NCBI GenBank assembly: GCA_023105745.1
Contig: JALGQZ010000009.1
Coordinates: 7,476,937 to 7,540,936, forward strand
DNA length: 64,000 nucleotides
Reading direction: 5' to 3'
Source of the DNA: Austropuccinia psidii
Lineage: Eukaryota; Basidiomycota; Pucciniomycetes; Pucciniales; Sphaerophragmiaceae
Shown: positions 21,215 through 33,884 of the stretch, piece by piece
Position numbering within the stretch: position 1 is the first letter of the stretch
Layout of the letters: each line of letters opens with the position of its first letter
The notes under the pieces: model-generated
Databases searched by the model: none
What the model was told of the DNA's origin: nothing
Seen by the model: only the letters and a program-made list of their open reading frames with translations
Program-made: the position numbers and the translations under genes

Positions 21215-22668
21215 GTGGTACATAGCTCTAAAATAAGTAGTCCTATCAATAGAAATATTACCCCCACTCAGTTTGAACATAATGTTGTCACACCTGAGAG
21301 TAACTTAAACAGTGATGCACTGTGGTTACAAATTTCCCAATTGGCAAAGAAAACTCAAAATCAGTCTTCAGGACTTCAAGAAAGCCATGAGAGGATCAAA
21401 ACATTAACAGCCTCCCTAAACAAAATCGTTAAAACTGTTCAAGAAGGACATGCTAAATTGAGCAAAGCCTCTGAAGAAACCAACAAAAGACTGAATCTAG
21501 TCTTTGAGAAACAACACCACAGAAAAATGTACAGGGATTGTCTGGATCAAGACAGAAGCAAACTGTTTAATGTCTACCAGAACATGAAGCCCCAACCACA
21601 AGGCCATGTCATGGATAATCCATATCACCAAGAAGACAACAAACCAGATTCCCTTTTGGACGATAGGGAAAGGTCTCCATATCAATACCAAGAGGGAGAG
21701 AGAAAACGTCTTATTCTGAGAAGGAAGCATTAAAACAGCTTCCTGCAGGGTCAATCTGGCCCAAATTCTCTGGTACAGGAGAATATAATCATATGGAACA
21801 GATAGATTATATTGATGGATTCTTCATTGATGTACCAAGCATACCATAATACCAGATTACTGCTATACTTAATACAGCATTTAAAGGACATGCTATTATT
21901 TGGTACACAGAAATGGAAGAACTCCATGGCAGGGGAAACTGGCCACGGTGGAAGAGTCAAATCATCCAGAAGTACAGCAATGGTACTTGGATATGGCAAA
22001 AGACCATTTCATTTTAAAATGATAAGTATTCAGTGGACAAAGATTGATATGAATGGTGTCTGAGACAGTCTAAAATACTTAAACCCATTGATCCTCAAAT
22101 GAAAATTCAGATGTGGAATCACAAACTCCTGACACAAGTGCCAGGAGAACTAGAACATGCAGTAAAATGAAGATGCAACCAAAATTGCACTCTATATGAC
22201 ATTGCAAAATCCTTTTAATATGTAAGGAAAAGAACTAATATAGGGAAATATTCCCCATACAAAAGCAGTGGTTTCAAAGGGAAACAACCTTTCATAGTGG
22301 AGCTCAAAGGCAAACCCAAAGAAAGAATGGAAGAAGTGACTAAGATGAAAAATTCTTGTCAAAATTGTGGTGCAGAAGACCACTATGCCGGAAACTGTCC
22401 AAAGGCAAAGAAAAAAGTCTACGCCATTGAGAAAGTACCAGAGGAAGAAGCCCCCACAGAGTATTCTGATTCAGACTCTATGGGAGATGCCATCAGAGAC
22501 CAATCTGATGAAGAACAAGACCCCAGAGAAGAATTTCTAGTGGAATACCAAGATGAAACACCACTAGAAATCCAGAACATACGGTTGGAAGCAGGCATGC
22601 CACAAGACACTGCCAATAAAACTTGTGCAAACATACACAAGTTGTACAAACATTCCTGGTCAAATTAA
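21215..22668 (+). pseudogene. gag: Gag of element C with zinc knuckle
   Basis: First a helical coiled-coil-like segment (21215-21733; SQLAKKTQNQ, LNKIVKTVQEGHAKLSKASEE). Then, in another frame and with stops, the capsid region (WPKFSGTGEYNHMEQIDYID, PGELEHAVK), matching WPHFSGEGEYDHM of B. A zinc knuckle CQNCGAEDHYAGNC (CX2CX4HX4C) lies at 22357-22398, followed by an acidic segment. Zinc knuckles bind the element RNA. Frameshifts and stops such as the TGA after ELEHAVK make it non-functional. Confidence 0.85.
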
Positions 22669-23128
22669 CCAAAGGAATGGCATACATACATGGGACAGCC
22701 ACAAAAATGACTGTTTTCATTGACAATGCTCAACACCCATTGATAATTTTCAGTGGGGCACAATGCTACATAGTGGCCAGAAATTATCTGGACAATCACT
22801 TCCCAAATTGGGAAAAACAATTCTTTTCAACCAAGGAAATGAACTTCAAAAGTGCTTGAGGGAAGATGACTTCCATTGGGATAATTAACAAAGAGATAAT
22901 TATCCCCCACAGGAACGGTAATATCAGAGTCAACCCAGATTTTTAATGCTTGATGATGCCCACCTCCAAGGGTTCTTACTGGGTACAGATTACCAGAGGA
23001 TGTATGGTATTGATATTCAAAATAGTAAAAACAGGCACATTGGCATTGGTACCAACAAGGAAAAGAAATTTTCACTTAATATATACCAAATATCTTCCCA
23101 AGATCCACTAGAAGAACTACTGAATTGA
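22623..23128 (+). pseudogene. Aspartic protease region of element C
   Basis: A frame with VFIDNAQHPLIIFSGAQCYI. The sister copy G reads LIIDSGAQFSIVA here, so the catalytic Asp has become Phe (FSGA). The following stretch continues in a second frame with GFLLGTDYQRMYGIDIQNSK, the typical end of the protease fold in this family. A frameshift near 22860 separates the parts. Confidence 0.8.
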
Positions 23129-24165
23129 TTCAAAGAGGGCCAGTTTAACACTACCCTCACCAGTAAACAGAAACTAAGTATTCTGAAGATTGTGAGGAAG
23201 AATAGAACAGCATTTTCTATTGGTGAAGAGCCATTAGGTAAAATTAGCAGCCATGAAATAGAACTATATCTGGATGTGGAAAGACCTTCTCCACCCATGA
23301 TCAGAAGACCGCCATACCCAGCAAGTATGGAGACTAGGATGGAAATTGAAAAACAAATCAATGAACTCCTAGAAATGGATGTCATCAGAAAGATTTGACA
23401 CAATGAAATAGTAGAGATCACCACTCCGATCCTGATCACCTGTCATGATGGCGAATCTATACTGTGCAGAGATTTCAGAGCTCTGAACAACTACACAAAA
23501 AGCTGACAGGTACCCTATACCTAGGATACCTCATGCCTTAGACAAATGGGCGAACTCCAAATACATAATCAAGATGGCTTCATGAAAGGCTTTCACCAGA
23601 ATGGAGTTAAACCAAACTCCATGAAATTACTGAAAATCAAATGCCATATGGGCATATATGAGTACACCAGGCTGCCATTAGGCATCAATAATGCACCAGA
23701 CCAGTTCCGAAGGATGATGGACACAAAATGTCAAGAGTAAATATTGGAAGGCTTGATGGTAGTATAAAGTGATGACATCATTATATACTGAGAGAAATGG
23801 GAGGACCTTTTGCAGTACATAGACATAGTGCTAAGTAAATGCACACCCATTAATCTGAAAATGTCACTTAAAAAGTGGAATTTTGGCCAACAAGAGCCAC
23901 TAGCTCTAGAAATAAAGTGTCAGGTCTCTGTCTGGCAATAGACCAGAACAAAGTAGCAGAAGTAGTTCAAAAGCCAGTACCCAAAAACACCAAAGAGATG
24001 CAATCTTTCCTTGGGTTTGGTAGCTATTATAGAAACCACACCAAAGGCTTTGCCCACATAACTAGTAGTATGTACAAGTTATGCTCAAAAGATTTAGTTT
24101 TTGAAATTACCAAGAAAAGGAGGGATGCATATGAGAGGATAAAACAGTAACTCACAAATGCACCT
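23129..24165 (+). pseudogene. Reverse transcriptase region of element C
   Basis: Fragments in order: EEPLGKISSHEIELYLDVER and PPYPASMETRMEIEKQINEL (23192-23398), LCRDFRALNNY, GFHQNGVKPNSMKLLKIKCH and RLPLGINNAPDQFRRMMD (23546-23740). The YIDD position has decayed to a stop followed by SDD. Then the thumb and connection segment VSGLCLAIDQNKVAEVVQKP and FLGFGSYYRNH (23875-24150). From 23875 the frame is constant to the end of pol. This copy retains the RT region that element B has lost. Confidence 0.85.
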
Positions 24166-24585
24166 GTGCTCATCTTACCTGACTTTGAACTACCATTCAA
24201 GTTATATATAGATGCAGCATGCAGCCAAGGCTTGCGGGAAGCTCTTCACCAGAGACAAATTGTGGATTGTGAACCAAGAGAGGGAGTAATATTCTACATC
24301 TCTATGAAACAGAAATCTTCAGGAGCCGGGTATGGGGCCACCCAGACTGAATTTCTATGCTTAGTCTGGGCTCTAGAGAAACTCCAGTATTATTTGGAGG
24401 GTGCAGTCTTTGAAGTCTACACAGACTGCACAGCCTTGGAGTCTGTCCTGAACATGAAGACTACCAATAGACACCTGTTGAGGTTTCAAATAGCCATCCA
24501 AGAGTATAGAGGCAATATGACCATCATATACAAGGAAGGTAAAGGTCATACCGAAGCAGATGGCCTCAGTAGATTGCAATTGTAA
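24166..24585 (+). pseudogene. RNase H region of element C
   Basis: Frame with [49 protein letters not shown] and EADGLSRLQL. The four acidic positions expected of RNase H (the D in YIDA, E in TEFL, D in YTDC, D in ADGL) are all still visible. It removes RNA from the RNA-DNA hybrid during reverse transcription. It is in frame with the downstream integrase apart from stops. Confidence 0.85.
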
Positions 24586-26349
24586 AATGTCAAAAGCAAT
24601 TCGGCTTGTGACCCTGAAGTAGCAGCCAAGATCCCCATCCATTTCATGGAAATAGATAGGAGGAAAAACTTCAGATTCTCTGAATGGGCACCAGAAAGTG
24701 GTACCCCAGACAGTAGAAACACTTATTCAGAAGGAACAGAAACTCCCATGTTGGGAATAAGTTCCTCACAACTGCATAATGAACTTTTCAGTGAAGTAAT
24801 GAAGACATATGCCAAACACAAACAGTGTGATATATTGTTGTAACTCCTTCAACAAAAGTACAGGAGCCCAGAGCTTGAATCCTAGTTGGAGGAACCCTGG
24901 TTGAGGGACTATAAGGATAACAGGTTTTTCCTTATGGATGGCCTGCTCTGACATAGAGAAAAGCAGACTAGTGCACTCACCATAGAAGACAGGGACCATA
25001 TATCCTTGAGCCTACAAGAATGCCATGACTGCCCCTATGTGGGACACATGAGTGAAGACAGAACCAAGGAGAGGGAAGAAAGCACAGCATGGAGGACCAA
25101 ATGGGAACAAGAGTTGAGTGAATAAATCAATACTTGTAAAAGATGCCAAAAAGCAAATAGAAAACATGGGAATAAGTATGGGTTACTTCAACACATAGAA
25201 GAACCCAAGCACCCATTGGAAACCATAAACATGGACTGGTTTACAGGACTTGTACCAGGAGGCAAGGCAAACTTCAATGCTTGCTTTATCATAGCTGATA
25301 GGTTCAGCAAGAGTGTAAGGTCCCTACCATGTCACAAAGATAATACAGCCATGGATACTGCACTTTTCTTTTTGAATAACATAATATCTACCTGTGGAGT
25401 CCCCAAGATTATCATGAGTGATAGGGACCCAAAATTCACATAAGAATTTTGGACCAACCTCTATAACATGCTGGGTACTAAACTATCCTTTTCTTCAGCT
25501 TACCATCCACAAAAAGATGGATTAGCTGAGAGGATGATCCAAAGAATGGAAGACCTCCTTAGAAGATTCTGTGCCTATGGAATGCAATATAAGGACCATG
25601 AAGATTAAACCCATGACTGGGTTACCCTTCTACCAGAGGTCTAGCAGTTTTATAACACAAGCCAGTACTCTACCACAGTAAAAGCACCTTCACTGGTAGA
25701 CAAAGGGTGGAATTCCCTATTGCCTGTGGATCACTTGAAGAAAAATCTTCTGACCATCCACCCCACATCCAACGACTTCCATGATATGTGGAAAAAGGTT
25801 TGTGACACAGCTGCCAAATGCATAGCTGAGCCAAAGGAATAAAATAAGAAGCAGTGGGAAAAATTACACATAGACCCTGACTTTGAAGAAGGGGACCAAG
25901 TGTTAGTGTTTACACTGAATTTTAATAATCTTGAAGGACCTGAGAAAATGACAGACGCAGCTGTAGGGCCATTCACTATCATTAAATTGCTTGGAAAAAA
26001 TGCAGTGGAAGTCAAGCTCACAGTAGAATGTTCAAGCAAAATCCCAGTCTTTCCATTGAGTCTGGTTAAGCCATACTTCCAAACAGAGGAGGATAAGTTT
26101 CCCTCCAGGAAGAAGAAGCCCACTCCACCAGAAATAGTGAAAGTGGAGGAATCCCCTGGGCTTGTGAAGAAAATCATCAAGTAAAGGAAGATTAGACTTA
26201 ATGGTAAAGATCAGAGACAGTACTTGCTCAGATTTAAAAACCAAACAGCAGATAAAGACAAATGGTTGGCTGAAAATGCCATACCAGATGGGAACCTTCC
26301 TCTAAGGAGATTCAGGACCTCTAGGAGGACTGAACAGCCTCATCAGTGA
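24586..26349 (+). pseudogene. Integrase and chromodomain-like tail of element C
   Basis: A constant frame with about nine in-frame stops and no frameshift. It starts with a linker (RFSEWAPESGTPDS). The HHCC zinc domain has CHDCPYVGHMSEDR and CKRCQKANR. Core motifs are [19 protein letters not shown] and [13 protein letters not shown], i.e. the D, D and E are kept. The C-terminal part is DQVLVFTLNFNNLEGP, FPLSLVKPYFQ and a chromodomain-like end ([20 protein letters not shown]). Integrases insert the DNA copy; chromodomains steer it to chromatin. It ends with TGA just before the polypurine tract and 3' LTR. Confidence 0.9.
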
Positions 26350-26354
26350 TGAGC

Positions 26355-26373
26355 CTTTTTTAGAGTGAGGGTA
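26355..26373 (+). other. Polypurine tract, element C
   Basis: TTTTTTAGAGTGAGGGTA-type sequence directly before the 3' LTR. The equivalent in G reads TTTTTTAGAGGGAGGGTA. Confidence 0.7.
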
Positions 26374-27808
26374 TGTCAGCCTGTGACTCAAAACCAGAGC
26401 ACAAGCAGTACAGCCAATACCATAAATCAATGGTATAGCTAAGATACCACCAAACCATTAAGCTGACCCAAATCAGCTAAAAAGGTATCAAACAAAAGAC
26501 AAAATCACCCCTTTCCAAATATACAAGTCCCATCATCATAGGACCAAGAATAACAAAGTTATTCCTGCTCAAATTTTTTGCTGAGCGTGACCCTTAATTT
26601 TCACCTCCCATCTAAAATACAGAGGAAGAGGCTTAACCCCATCAAATGGGTATTCAAAATGGATCTCTAGGTCAGGGCTATCCAATGATACTAGCCAAAC
26701 TGAGCTAGCACCAGAATCACAGAAGTTATGACAAAAATAAGGTTGAATAAGGGTGATTGAAATATTCACCACACATATAGCTTCTACAGTTTTAGTGTGA
26801 GATACCCAGAGTGGGGTTGTTTTGGAAATAGAACAATCAGGGCTTTTTGATGGTGCCATAAATTTCCCCAAAACTAATCCAGAATGCAATTTAGGGGGAA
26901 AAAAAGACCTATACAGTTTTTAAGCAAAACACACATACGTAAAAAAAGTCTTGTACATGGCATAACCTTTCCATACCTGATTATAACCATATCAATTGCA
27001 GTACCATTGTGTAGAACACATCCAGGGCTACACAATGAAACAATCTTCATCTTGATATGTCAAAAACCGACAAAGGTATGGCAGTTTTAAGCTCAAAATT
27101 CCACAATAAGACCAATACAGTCTTATTCTGGGATATTCTCCCATAGGTATGATTATGTGGTGTCAAATAGACAAAGAAGCAGGTTTATACTTCAATACCT
27201 CATAATGCATTCAATACTGGGGTCCCATACAGGTTCTGTACAGCATTCTATGTGTAACACACATAAGAAGAGGGCTATGTGGTCCCCAGAGGAAAATATT
27301 TACCCTGTATTGGTGAAGACTGCCCAGATGTGGTTTCAAAACCACATCTGAGCCCAATACAGAGAATAAAGGCACTATGAAACCACAAGCCAGTACTCTG
27401 AAGTGAAACAGTCTTCACTTCCTCTACATGGATGGTCTAGAGGGCCATTCCACCCAGTTTTAGGATAAAAGGAGGCCTTTTCTCCATCAGAAAAGTTTTC
27501 CTCAACGTTCTCTTGAGCTCTTATGTAGTACAACTGTCAAAAACAGTTATGATTGTGTAAAATAACCAGGTATAATTATACTTTCAATTATTGTAGTCTT
27601 GGTTATTTTATTGCCAAGACGTAAAGCTGCACCCAGGGATTTCAACAGCGCTCACCACCACTATTACTCAATATTAAGGCCCTTAATACTCTTATTTAAA
27701 CCTCTTGTATCATCAATAAACATTTATTATCATTTTTAACCATGTCACAGTCACAGTTAAAGCCTGTAAATAGCTATTAAGAAGCTTCCTCATAGAATCA
27801 GCCTGACA
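26374..27808 (+). repeat. 3' LTR of element C (1435 bp)
   Basis: Begins TGTCAGCCTGTGACTC and ends AGAATCAGCCTGACA. It aligns end to end with the split 5' LTR of C, with LTR E and with the G LTR. Divergence between the two C LTRs is clearly higher than between the LTRs of B or H, in line with C being the older element. Confidence 0.95.
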
Positions 27809-30800
27809 ACTTAAATTCTTTGAGATTTGAGATTATTCACTCAGAATATTAAGAAAATGAAGTTAAATATGTATTTTAAAATGTGGATGTTCTTGGGGAA
27901 ATTGAAAAAGAGAAAAATCCTTTTTATATTTAAAAGCTTCATACCTATTAAAAAGATAATATTCATTTATCCTTTGATTAAAATGTTAATAGCTTTTCTC
28001 CAAATGATATGTATTCATTAACATTGCCTCACTATGGTATCTTTTATTGAAGAATTGAATGACTTTAATAAGGTTATTTTTTCAGAGTTGGAATTACACC
28101 TTCATATGCTTGTAAGACCTATATCCCTTCTTCTGAGGCTGATTCATCCTATATTTAAAAATATAAAGAGAAATTTATTATTTTTATAGAAGCTTTACTC
28201 AAAGATTCCTTTTTTTTCTGATTTACAATTTGTTTTTACCTGTTATGCAAAACAGGTAATAAGAATGAGACCAAAATATGAGGTATTCTTTTATCAAATG
28301 GAAACCTAAAGCTGAAAATATGTATTGTGAGACTAAATTTCATCTATTTATTTATTTCAAGGAAGTTAAAGTGTATTTCTCAGATATGGATGTCACAGTA
28401 AACAATAACTTTGTTTCCAGTTTAAATAAAAATTAAACAATTCTCTACCTACCATCTGGAACCTTTGTTATTGATCACAGATGCATTGAGTGGATTCCTT
28501 TCTGAAAGATCTCAAGTTATTCTTTTCAATCATAAAATTATATCTATCTTAGCTATACCAGAGATAAATATAACCTGAGATATTGCAATGAAATACCTCA
28601 AAAGCCTAAGTTAGAGAAAAGCATCTGGATTGTTGTAAACATGACTAGAAACTGTAGGGTATCAGTAAGAAAGAAACAAACCATCAATAAAATCTGTCAA
28701 ACAACTCAGAAACCTACTCTTGATAATGAAATCCTTTATTTTTGTTCTATCTAGAGGCCCTATCTACCAAAAGCACATTTTAGGAGACTACAAACCCCTG
28801 TCATACTTAATATTAAGCCATAAGCTTTAGTGGGACTCTGAATTATCCTATTAAGCCCCACAGTTTTAGAATTGTTTGAGTTATTTATTTCAAAAACTCG
28901 AAGGCATATAAAGGTGAAGATCGTTTAACCTCAATACAAGATATTTGGAGATTTTTTGGTGCTATATAAGTATCATACTTACAACAGGTCTGGTCATAAT
29001 AGTAAAAAGATTATTTTAAGCCCAAGAAAGGTCCTTTGAGCCACTCGTGAGCTTTTTATAGAAAAAATTGGGTCAGATATATGGCTTGGAATCTTTACTT
29101 TCCAAATTTAAGTTTTGGACTATGAACACTTTGTAAAACCTTTCTACAAAATTAATTCATCATATTTAAGGATTTTGAGGCTTTTATTCTTCTCCATGAA
29201 GTTTCAAAATATTCTGTAACATGTGTTAGGACTTGAAAACTCTATTTTTGATAGAATTTTTTTGCATATGACTAAATTGGGCCTATTGACCCCGTTTTGG
29301 CTTGTGATCTATTTACAGCCCCTTCTTCCCCTGAAAGCAGCTAATCGTCCCAATTTGTTCTTTTCATTTTCTTAATGTCCCATTTGGAATCCAATTAATT
29401 TGTTTGAAATTTTCAACATTAATTGATTTCTTTAGGCTTTTTGAAAGGTGGTAAATTCATTTTATCTCAGGATGACTCTATAATAGAGTAAGACAGTCTA
29501 CTACAATGAGTATGACACAAAATTGGTAGCTAAAAAAAAGCTTGAAAATTCTTTCATGTTGTAATATAGTGGTTATGAATCTTTCGAGAGCCTTTATTGC
29601 ACTGATTATCAATTGAATTATTATAATAATAACTGCAGTAATGAAAATTGAAAGTATATCTGGTTAATTCTAAGAGTAATACAGTTCTTTGAAGCTCTAT
29701 CAAATAGGAATTTCAATGAAAAATAATACTCTTTCCTATTCTTATGGGAATAAGACCTCTTCTTGTCTTACTAGACAGTAATGGGAGGTTATTCACCGTT
29801 TCACACAGCCACATGATGAGAATTTCAACTAATTTCCATTTCTTGTGGCTTCAAAATATTGAGGAATTGTTTTTCTGAGATTCAATTGGGTTGGAATGCC
29901 ACAAAATTTTCTTTTTACCACATACAGGTTAGAATGTTTCTTCTACAGAATATCCAGAAATCCTATGGTGCTTCTGGCACATCAAATCCTGTACAGGATT
30001 TGTCTTGGGGCCTCTTATTTATCTATTTATGAGTAATTAAAGTATTAAAAAGAGTGCAAGGAATAATTACATCTCATAATTCAATCATATTTCCAAATAC
30101 TCCCCATAAAATACCCATACAGGTTTATGTGCTAGTGCAACTGTGAGCATTGAAATATCTTTTATATATTCAAATAGGCCAAAAGAATTCAAAAATAACT
30201 TTTTTTAATATACAGAACCATTGAGTGATGTGTATATCTAAAATTCATCACTTTTCATAAAGGAAAATATGAATAGATTTTTTGTTAGTGAGTCAGTCCA
30301 TGGATTTGAGATCAGATTCTAATTTTACACAAAAATTAACCTAGGGTAGCTCTATAGAGTGACTCATATTAAATCGGCCTTATGAGGTGGTAATATTGAA
30401 GATCCTTTGAGACCTAATCATCAATACCACATAAATAAATTGTACAGTTTTTGTTTTTGCAGTTAACACAAAAATAATGGTATTCTTTAAATTCTTATGT
30501 TAAATATAAAACAACAGTAGTGTTTTGAGTTTCCATGGGATTTTAAGTTACTTTATTGATAAATACAGATTTTATACACCCATAGTGGATATCACTCTAC
30601 TCTTGAATTGCTATTTTTGACATTAAAAGAGCTTCAGAGGGCAAGAAACATCAAAAAGAGCCGGTGCCCCCCAATTTGTAACGGCCTTTAGGCATATATA
30701 GTCTTAGAGCTTTAATAAATGGCTGATATTGAAATATTAGAAAATTAAAACCCTTTGGGGACCTTTTTACTAAGGCTAGGTCCCATTAAATCATGAGAAA

Positions 30801-31869
30801 ATAGCAAATAGCCTTCAATCTTGATGTTAAAAGGAGGTAAGGAGCAGATATTACTCCTGTAACACTGTCCATTTACACTCCTAGAAAGAGTATTTAGAGC
30901 TTTTTTGGGTCTAGTATCCATTAAAAGACTTAATGGCGACCAGCTGTTACTCTACCATTTACTTATACTCTTTTGAAAATGATATAAAACTTCAAAAACT
31001 AATTCAAATTAAAATTATTAATTAATACTTCTGAGCCTCTAGAGATCTATGGAGGAGGGTATGAAAAGTACTAAAATCAGAATCAATTTTTAATTCATAA
31101 TAGAAATTAAAGGTTTTACTTACAGCAAATTTTTGATGATTCCACATAAACAATGAATCTTCAGAAATTGACCAAGTTTAAAATTCATGATAAAAGTCCA
31201 ATTACACTTATAAATTCCAATAGGAATGTTTATCTTGAAAAAAATGGAGACTTATAGTAGCAACTCCTTCACTTCTATACTATAAATGGGTTGGTAGCCA
31301 TTTAAAATGATATGATTGAGTAATTATGAGAATTGAATGTGACAACAAGTGACTTAATCATTATTACAAATGAGATAACTGGTTTCTCACTAATGTTTTC
31401 TTGTTTTTCTCTTCAGAACACCTCTTTGTGATTTTGTAGACTTAAAAGAAGCCCACTAATTTTGTTCTTTCCAATCATTCCCTTATCATTTAGTTCAATA
31501 ATTAAATAATTGATATTACCAGTACGTATCAGCTATTAAATCTCTTCAAATCAACTAGAAATACATCAAGTAATAGAATATCTCTATTTAGAATAGTATG
31601 ATAGCTATAAACTGTTATATTATTGCTTTAATCCAGAGTTCTGATTATTCAAACCCTTGAATTTCTCTAAAAAATACTTTCAACGTATTTTTTTAAGTCT
31701 TAGTAGGAAATTTCCAAATAATTCCATATTATTTGAATAAGAATCTCTATCCTATAATCATCTTGTAGTTTATTATGATAGAAAATTCATTCTTACTGTT
31801 AAAATCACTATTAGTGTACAGCAATTAAGGGAAACAATGAAGCAATTATTTCTTTATTTGTGGCTATAA
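27809..31869. other. Long unassigned AT-rich interval
   Basis: About 4 kb with no open frame above about 65 codons, no LTR ends that I can pair, no retroelement motif and no RNA gene that I recognise. CpG is very scarce by eye. The likeliest content is an older repeat decayed beyond recognition, but host intergenic DNA cannot be excluded. Confidence 0.5.
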
Positions 31870-33874
31870 TAGTTTTATTAATTATTATGAGAATAGCTCT
31901 TTATACTAGTGTATTTAAATTATCAAACTTCTGAATGTGAGACATAAAAAGGAATTTATCATAAATATTGGGGTTTTGGAAGAAAGGGCTTTACTAAGCA
32001 TAGTGGTGGTGAGCACAGCTGAAAGCCTTGGGTGCAGTATTTTCCAATTGACTAATATAAAAACTACTATAATTATTAAGACTGAGAGAATACCTGTTTA
32101 TTTTCCAAGGTAAAATTCATGGAAAGGATTATGCTATGTAGGAATTCAAGAGCAGGATAGAGATTCCTCTTCTGTGAAGATGAAGGTCCCTTTTTATCCT
32201 GGAAATTGGGTGGTGGAACCTCTGGTCCTTACCACATAGAAGGAGTAAAGATTTTTCACTCCCAAAGGTGGAATTGTGGCTTAAACAGCCCTGTATTAGC
32301 TTTATTGTGCTCAGATGCTGTTTTGAAAACAAATCTAGTCATTTTTCTCCAATTCAGGGTTAAAACCTTCATCCAGGGTCCTCATAGGCATGTTCTGACC
32401 AGTCAGGAATGTAGAAAGCTGTACAAAACACATCAATGGACCCCCTTTTAGTAATACTATGAGTTATTGAGGTATAAAGACCTTTTTTGTCACTTTGAAA
32501 CCTCATATTCATAGCTATGGGATAGTATCCCACAGTGTTGTAATTTTGACCTTAAATATTCCATGCATTTGTCAATTTTGAAGATATAGGGCTCAAATTT
32601 GGTTCATTTCTTTTCCCTAAATTAGCTCTACACAATGGCTTCTTGTTTGGTAGGACTAACCTTCAATATGGAAAATCTATACAGGCTTTAATTTCCATCA
32701 TTGTAATTTGAATTCTTGATAGAAAAATGTATTAATTTATTGTCCTTCATAGCTTCTTTTCTGGAGGTAATACAAGTATATGGAGAGTACCATTAGAAAT
32801 CTCAGATTCTTCCTTTTTAAAAGACCCCACTTTTGGAATCTCACACTATATCTGTAGAAGCTAGATGAGAGGTGCTAGCCTGGGGCCTCTAATGTGGATT
32901 CCAGTCTAATGACTAGGAATCTCAATGAACTAAAGTAACAGTGGAATAATATTAAGCTGAATTAATAGAGACATCACTATATAAAAAGAGGTATTTAATT
33001 GGTGGAATGAGCTTCACAAATATGAAAAATATTGGAATCAATTTTTATTACTTATATTTGAGAGATCTAATAACAACAATCTGTTATGGATTTCTTTGTA
33101 AGAGCTCTGAGGAATTATTCTCAAGCAGAAGGTTCCTCTTTATATGCTTTAGGTACAAACTCAAAATAAAACAAAAATAAACTGATACATTTTTTATCAT
33201 AAAGGGTAATTTTATATTAGCAAAGTTACTTTATCAACAAAGAAAAATGGTGTTATAGAAACAATATTTCTATAACTACAATTCTTGAAGATTTGACTTG
33301 GTAAGAAGATGACTATAGCAACAAATCTTAAATGAGTGAGTTAGAAACAAAAATAGATGAAAAAAGTAATATTGAGCTTACACAGATGAAGTGAAATAAT
33401 TCAAGGATAATTTAATGAAAGCTATTGGATCTTGTGTAGCATGTGATTATTTTCATGCTTTCAGGCTCACAATAGGTGAATATTCTGCTCACCCTTATTT
33501 GGCTTATATTTGGCCATTACTTCTGTAGGTTTGCTGCTAGCTCAATTTGGCAAGTACCATTAGATATCCCTGAAAAAAAGATCAGATTCTAAGCTCCATT
33601 CTATGGGTTTCTGCCTCTTTCTCTAGATTGTACATGCCAGGTTAAAATCAACTTTTATGCTTAGTTCTTATTTTGATGTGGAATAACTTTGTCATTCCTT
33701 TTCCTATGGTTATGGGAGTTTTATGCTTCTGAAAGATGTTAATTTCCTAGTCCTTTTGAATGGCATTATGAGCTATCTTGTCTAAGGTCACCTTTAGTGG
33801 TCATTTTACTTTACCATTGGCTTATGTTAGTTTGATTTCATGCTTGTGCTCTGGTTTTGAGGCACAGGCTGACA
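31870..33874 (-). repeat. 3' LTR of element L, split by insert N
   Basis: Its landmarks match the G LTR: AGGGCTTTACTAAGC with GTGGTGGTGAGC, ATTCAAGAGCAGGAT and, at the end, CACAGGCTGACA at 33874. About 1.4 kb remains after removing the 599-bp insert, the normal size for the family. The start is an estimate from a weak alignment. Confidence 0.7.
32873..33471 (+). mobile_element. Insert N: 599-bp LTR-like element of unknown family
   Basis: Begins TGCTAGCCTGGGGCC and ends TTTCAGGCTCACA, interrupting the L LTR exactly where other copies read GAGAGGTGAAT. It is flanked by AGAGG (32868-32872) and ATAGG (33472-33476), a 5-bp duplication with one change. It has no coding frame. Size, TG...CA ends and flanks fit a solo LTR. 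The GGCTCACA end resembles the A/B and J LTRs but the rest does not. Strand is arbitrary. Confidence 0.55.
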
Positions 33875-33884
33875 TACCCTTCCT

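Larger units (their letters stand above)
5312..27808 (+). mobile_element. Element C: old nested Ty3/gypsy chromovirus (host of B, D and E)
   Basis: Plus-strand element bounded by matching LTRs: 1436 bp on the left once the inserted LTR is removed, 1435 bp on the right. Flanks ATTTA and ACTTA differ by one base and are a plausible decayed target duplication. It contains PBS, accessory exons, Gag, protease, RT, RNase H, integrase and chromodomain relics in the normal order, all broken by stops. Insertions E, D and B account for 1394, 1835 and 9597 bp. Each is flanked by a 5-bp duplication of C sequence, so C is older than all three. Element G belongs to the same family. Confidence 0.95.
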
